Origin: G963422445 sp963422445
GTDB taxonomy: Bacteria > Pseudomonadota > Alphaproteobacteria > Thalassobaculales > Thalassobaculaceae
NCBI GenBank assembly: GCA_963422445.2
Contig: OY729512.2
Span: forward strand, 1,426,001 to 1,490,000
DNA length: 64,000 bases
Direction of reading: 5' to 3'
Shown: in pieces, positions 63,175-64,000 of the stretch
How positions within the stretch are numbered: the stretch's first letter is position 1
How the letters are laid out: the number at the start of each line of letters is the position of its first letter
Made by a program: the position numbers and the translations under genes
The notes under the pieces: generated by a model
The model's input: the letters and a program-made list of their open reading frames with translations, nothing else
The model's database searches: none
Told to the model about the DNA's origin: nothing

Positions 63175-63340
63175 TCTCTGGACTTCGGACTGTCGATGTA
63201 GCAGACGCAAACGGGTTGCACGAGCGCGTCGACCGCTTCCTCGAAGGCGCCGTTCACCCGCATGTCTTCCTCCACCTCCGCCATGCTCGGTTGGTCGTCG
63301 GGACGGCCGATTTCTACGTCGCGGGACGGTTCGCGGCACC
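63171..63340 (-). pseudogene. 3' end of a gene coupled to radA, truncated by a mobile element
   Basis: An open frame ending VEIGRPDDQPSMAEVEEDMRVNGAFEEAVDALVQPVCVCYIDSPKSRE stops at 63171-63173, overlapping the radA ATG (ATGA). The four-base overlap suggests a real coupled gene. Its upstream part is replaced by the IS1595 remnant that begins near 63340. The peptide was not recognised; alanine racemase, a frequent radA neighbour, does not fit. Confidence 0.5.
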
Positions 63341-64000
63341 TCACGAATGCGCTCCGACCGACAGTCCGTTGTCCGCGGTCAAGTCCCGATAGCGAAGCCG
63401 CTTCCCGTCCATGCCGGAAGCGATCACGGCCATGCTGGCGGTAGTGTCTTCGTCGCGGCGATTGTGCCGCGCCGCGACGTCCTGGATGTCGCGGTTCGGA
63501 TGCTTCGGCGGGGGTTTGTGGACCGTGCCTTGTGGGCTCGCGTCATCATCGACCACAACGACTCCATCCCGTTGCTGTGGACATCGCCGCGGACAAACCC
63601 GGAGAGCGAAGGCGTGACCGTCTCGTGGTCGAACGGCAGTCCCTCGCAGGCGTTGGCATCGTCGCTGTCGACCTTGGCGCCCGGTGCGGCATGGTTGCCG
63701 ACGAAACACTGTCGTGTGGGAGTATCGGTCCGCGCGACCACCTTCGCCGCAACCTGATCGGTCTCCGGTCCTTTGCACTGATCACGACAGTCTTGCCAAC
63801 GGCCCCGTGTCCGGTCCCGGACAACTCTTTCCGCTTCGCGGTGCTCATGGTCTCCCGGCGACCGTCGAAATCGGTCTCGTCCACCTCGACCGGCCCCGCG
63901 AAATCGCCGCCCGTCTCCGCCAGCGCAGCCGGTGCGCAAGGACCCACGCGCTGCGCTGGTTGATGTTCAGGTCGCGATGCCGCTTCATGCGCGATACGCC
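63340..64000 (-). pseudogene. IS1595-family transposase, decayed, running off the window
   Basis: Read leftward from the window edge: MKRHRDLNINQRSAWVLAHRLR, then ALAETGGDFAGPVEVDETDFDGRRETMSTAKRKELSGTG (first Asp). In other frames come DQVAAKVVARTDTPTRQCFVGNHAAPGAKVDSDDANACEGLPFDHETV, then VRGDVHSNGMESLWSMM with RAHKA, and last MAVIASGMDGKRLRYRDLTADNGL. At least three frameshifts are needed to join them. It belongs to a different IS1595 subgroup from the element at 5842-6769. The terminal repeats could not be located. Confidence 0.8.

Noticed and set aside
1..64000. CRISPR arrays or other regularly spaced repeats.
   Set aside because: No series of direct repeats with unique spacers was seen; the only tandem array is the GGCTGACC octamer at 8801.

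Overview
The window is high-GC chromosomal DNA from an alphaproteobacterium, most likely Rhodospirillales-like. The evidence is gene content: a GroEL tail, a complete System I cytochrome c maturation set (ccmABCDEFGHI), CarD, FdxA, a DUF2794 protein, Der beside a BamB-like lipoprotein and a YfgM-like protein, and purF-cvpA-radA. No rRNA, tRNA or CRISPR array was seen. The striking property is the load of insertion sequences (IS1, IS5-like, IS630, IS1595 and IS1634 types). They are often nested, often disabled, and sit in or beside pseudogenes, as expected of a genome in IS-driven decay (for example a lineage with relaxed selection).

Layout. 1-220: groEL 3' end and its terminator. 350-7400: an AT-richer accessory island. 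It holds a small membrane-protein gene and a truncated Panacea-type antitoxin gene, and is filled by (a) a 2252-bp IS1-type element at 703-2954 with perfect 19-bp ends, an 8-bp target duplication and three passenger genes, (b) an IS5-like element at 3087-5825 with an IS630 element inserted in it, and (c) a decayed IS1595 element at 5842-6769. 7426-11340: a catabolic operon (amidase, GMC oxidoreductase, hydratase). 11419-16551: a DinG-type helicase, a gene-poor stretch and a TauD-type dioxygenase. 16975-26080 (minus strand): the ccm genes, split between ccmC and ccmD by an IS630 copy. 26406-28440: a CaiB-type CoA-transferase and an enoyl-CoA hydratase.

28869-33340 (minus): an ABC ATPase, ABC-2 permease, GldG-like protein and DUF4340 protein forming a Gld-like export operon. 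33470-36390: a class III adenylate cyclase gene with a [2Fe-2S] domain, broken by frameshifts and by a second, apparently identical IS630 copy. 36430-40994: an Asp/Glu racemase-like protein, an atypical M19 peptidase and a RecD2 helicase. 41490-47570: an IS1634 element, a PD-(D/E)XK nuclease gene cut at codon 8 by a back-to-back IS5-like/IS630 pair, and a transposase remnant. 47984-54522: housekeeping and metabolic genes (a dimeric-barrel protein, TerB, ferredoxin, CarD, prolyl aminopeptidase, and an E1 alpha/beta pair). 54690-63174: DUF2794, YfgM-like, BamB-like, Der, an SDR, PurF, CvpA and RadA. 63171-64000: a truncated gene joined to a decayed IS1595 element that runs off the edge.

The most novel object is the IS1-type element at 703-2954. 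It carries a secreted cysteine-rich double-repeat protein preceded by a roughly 130-nt region that can fold into a branched structure, a small basic protein and a winged-helix-like protein. It looks like a transporter IS with cargo of unknown function.
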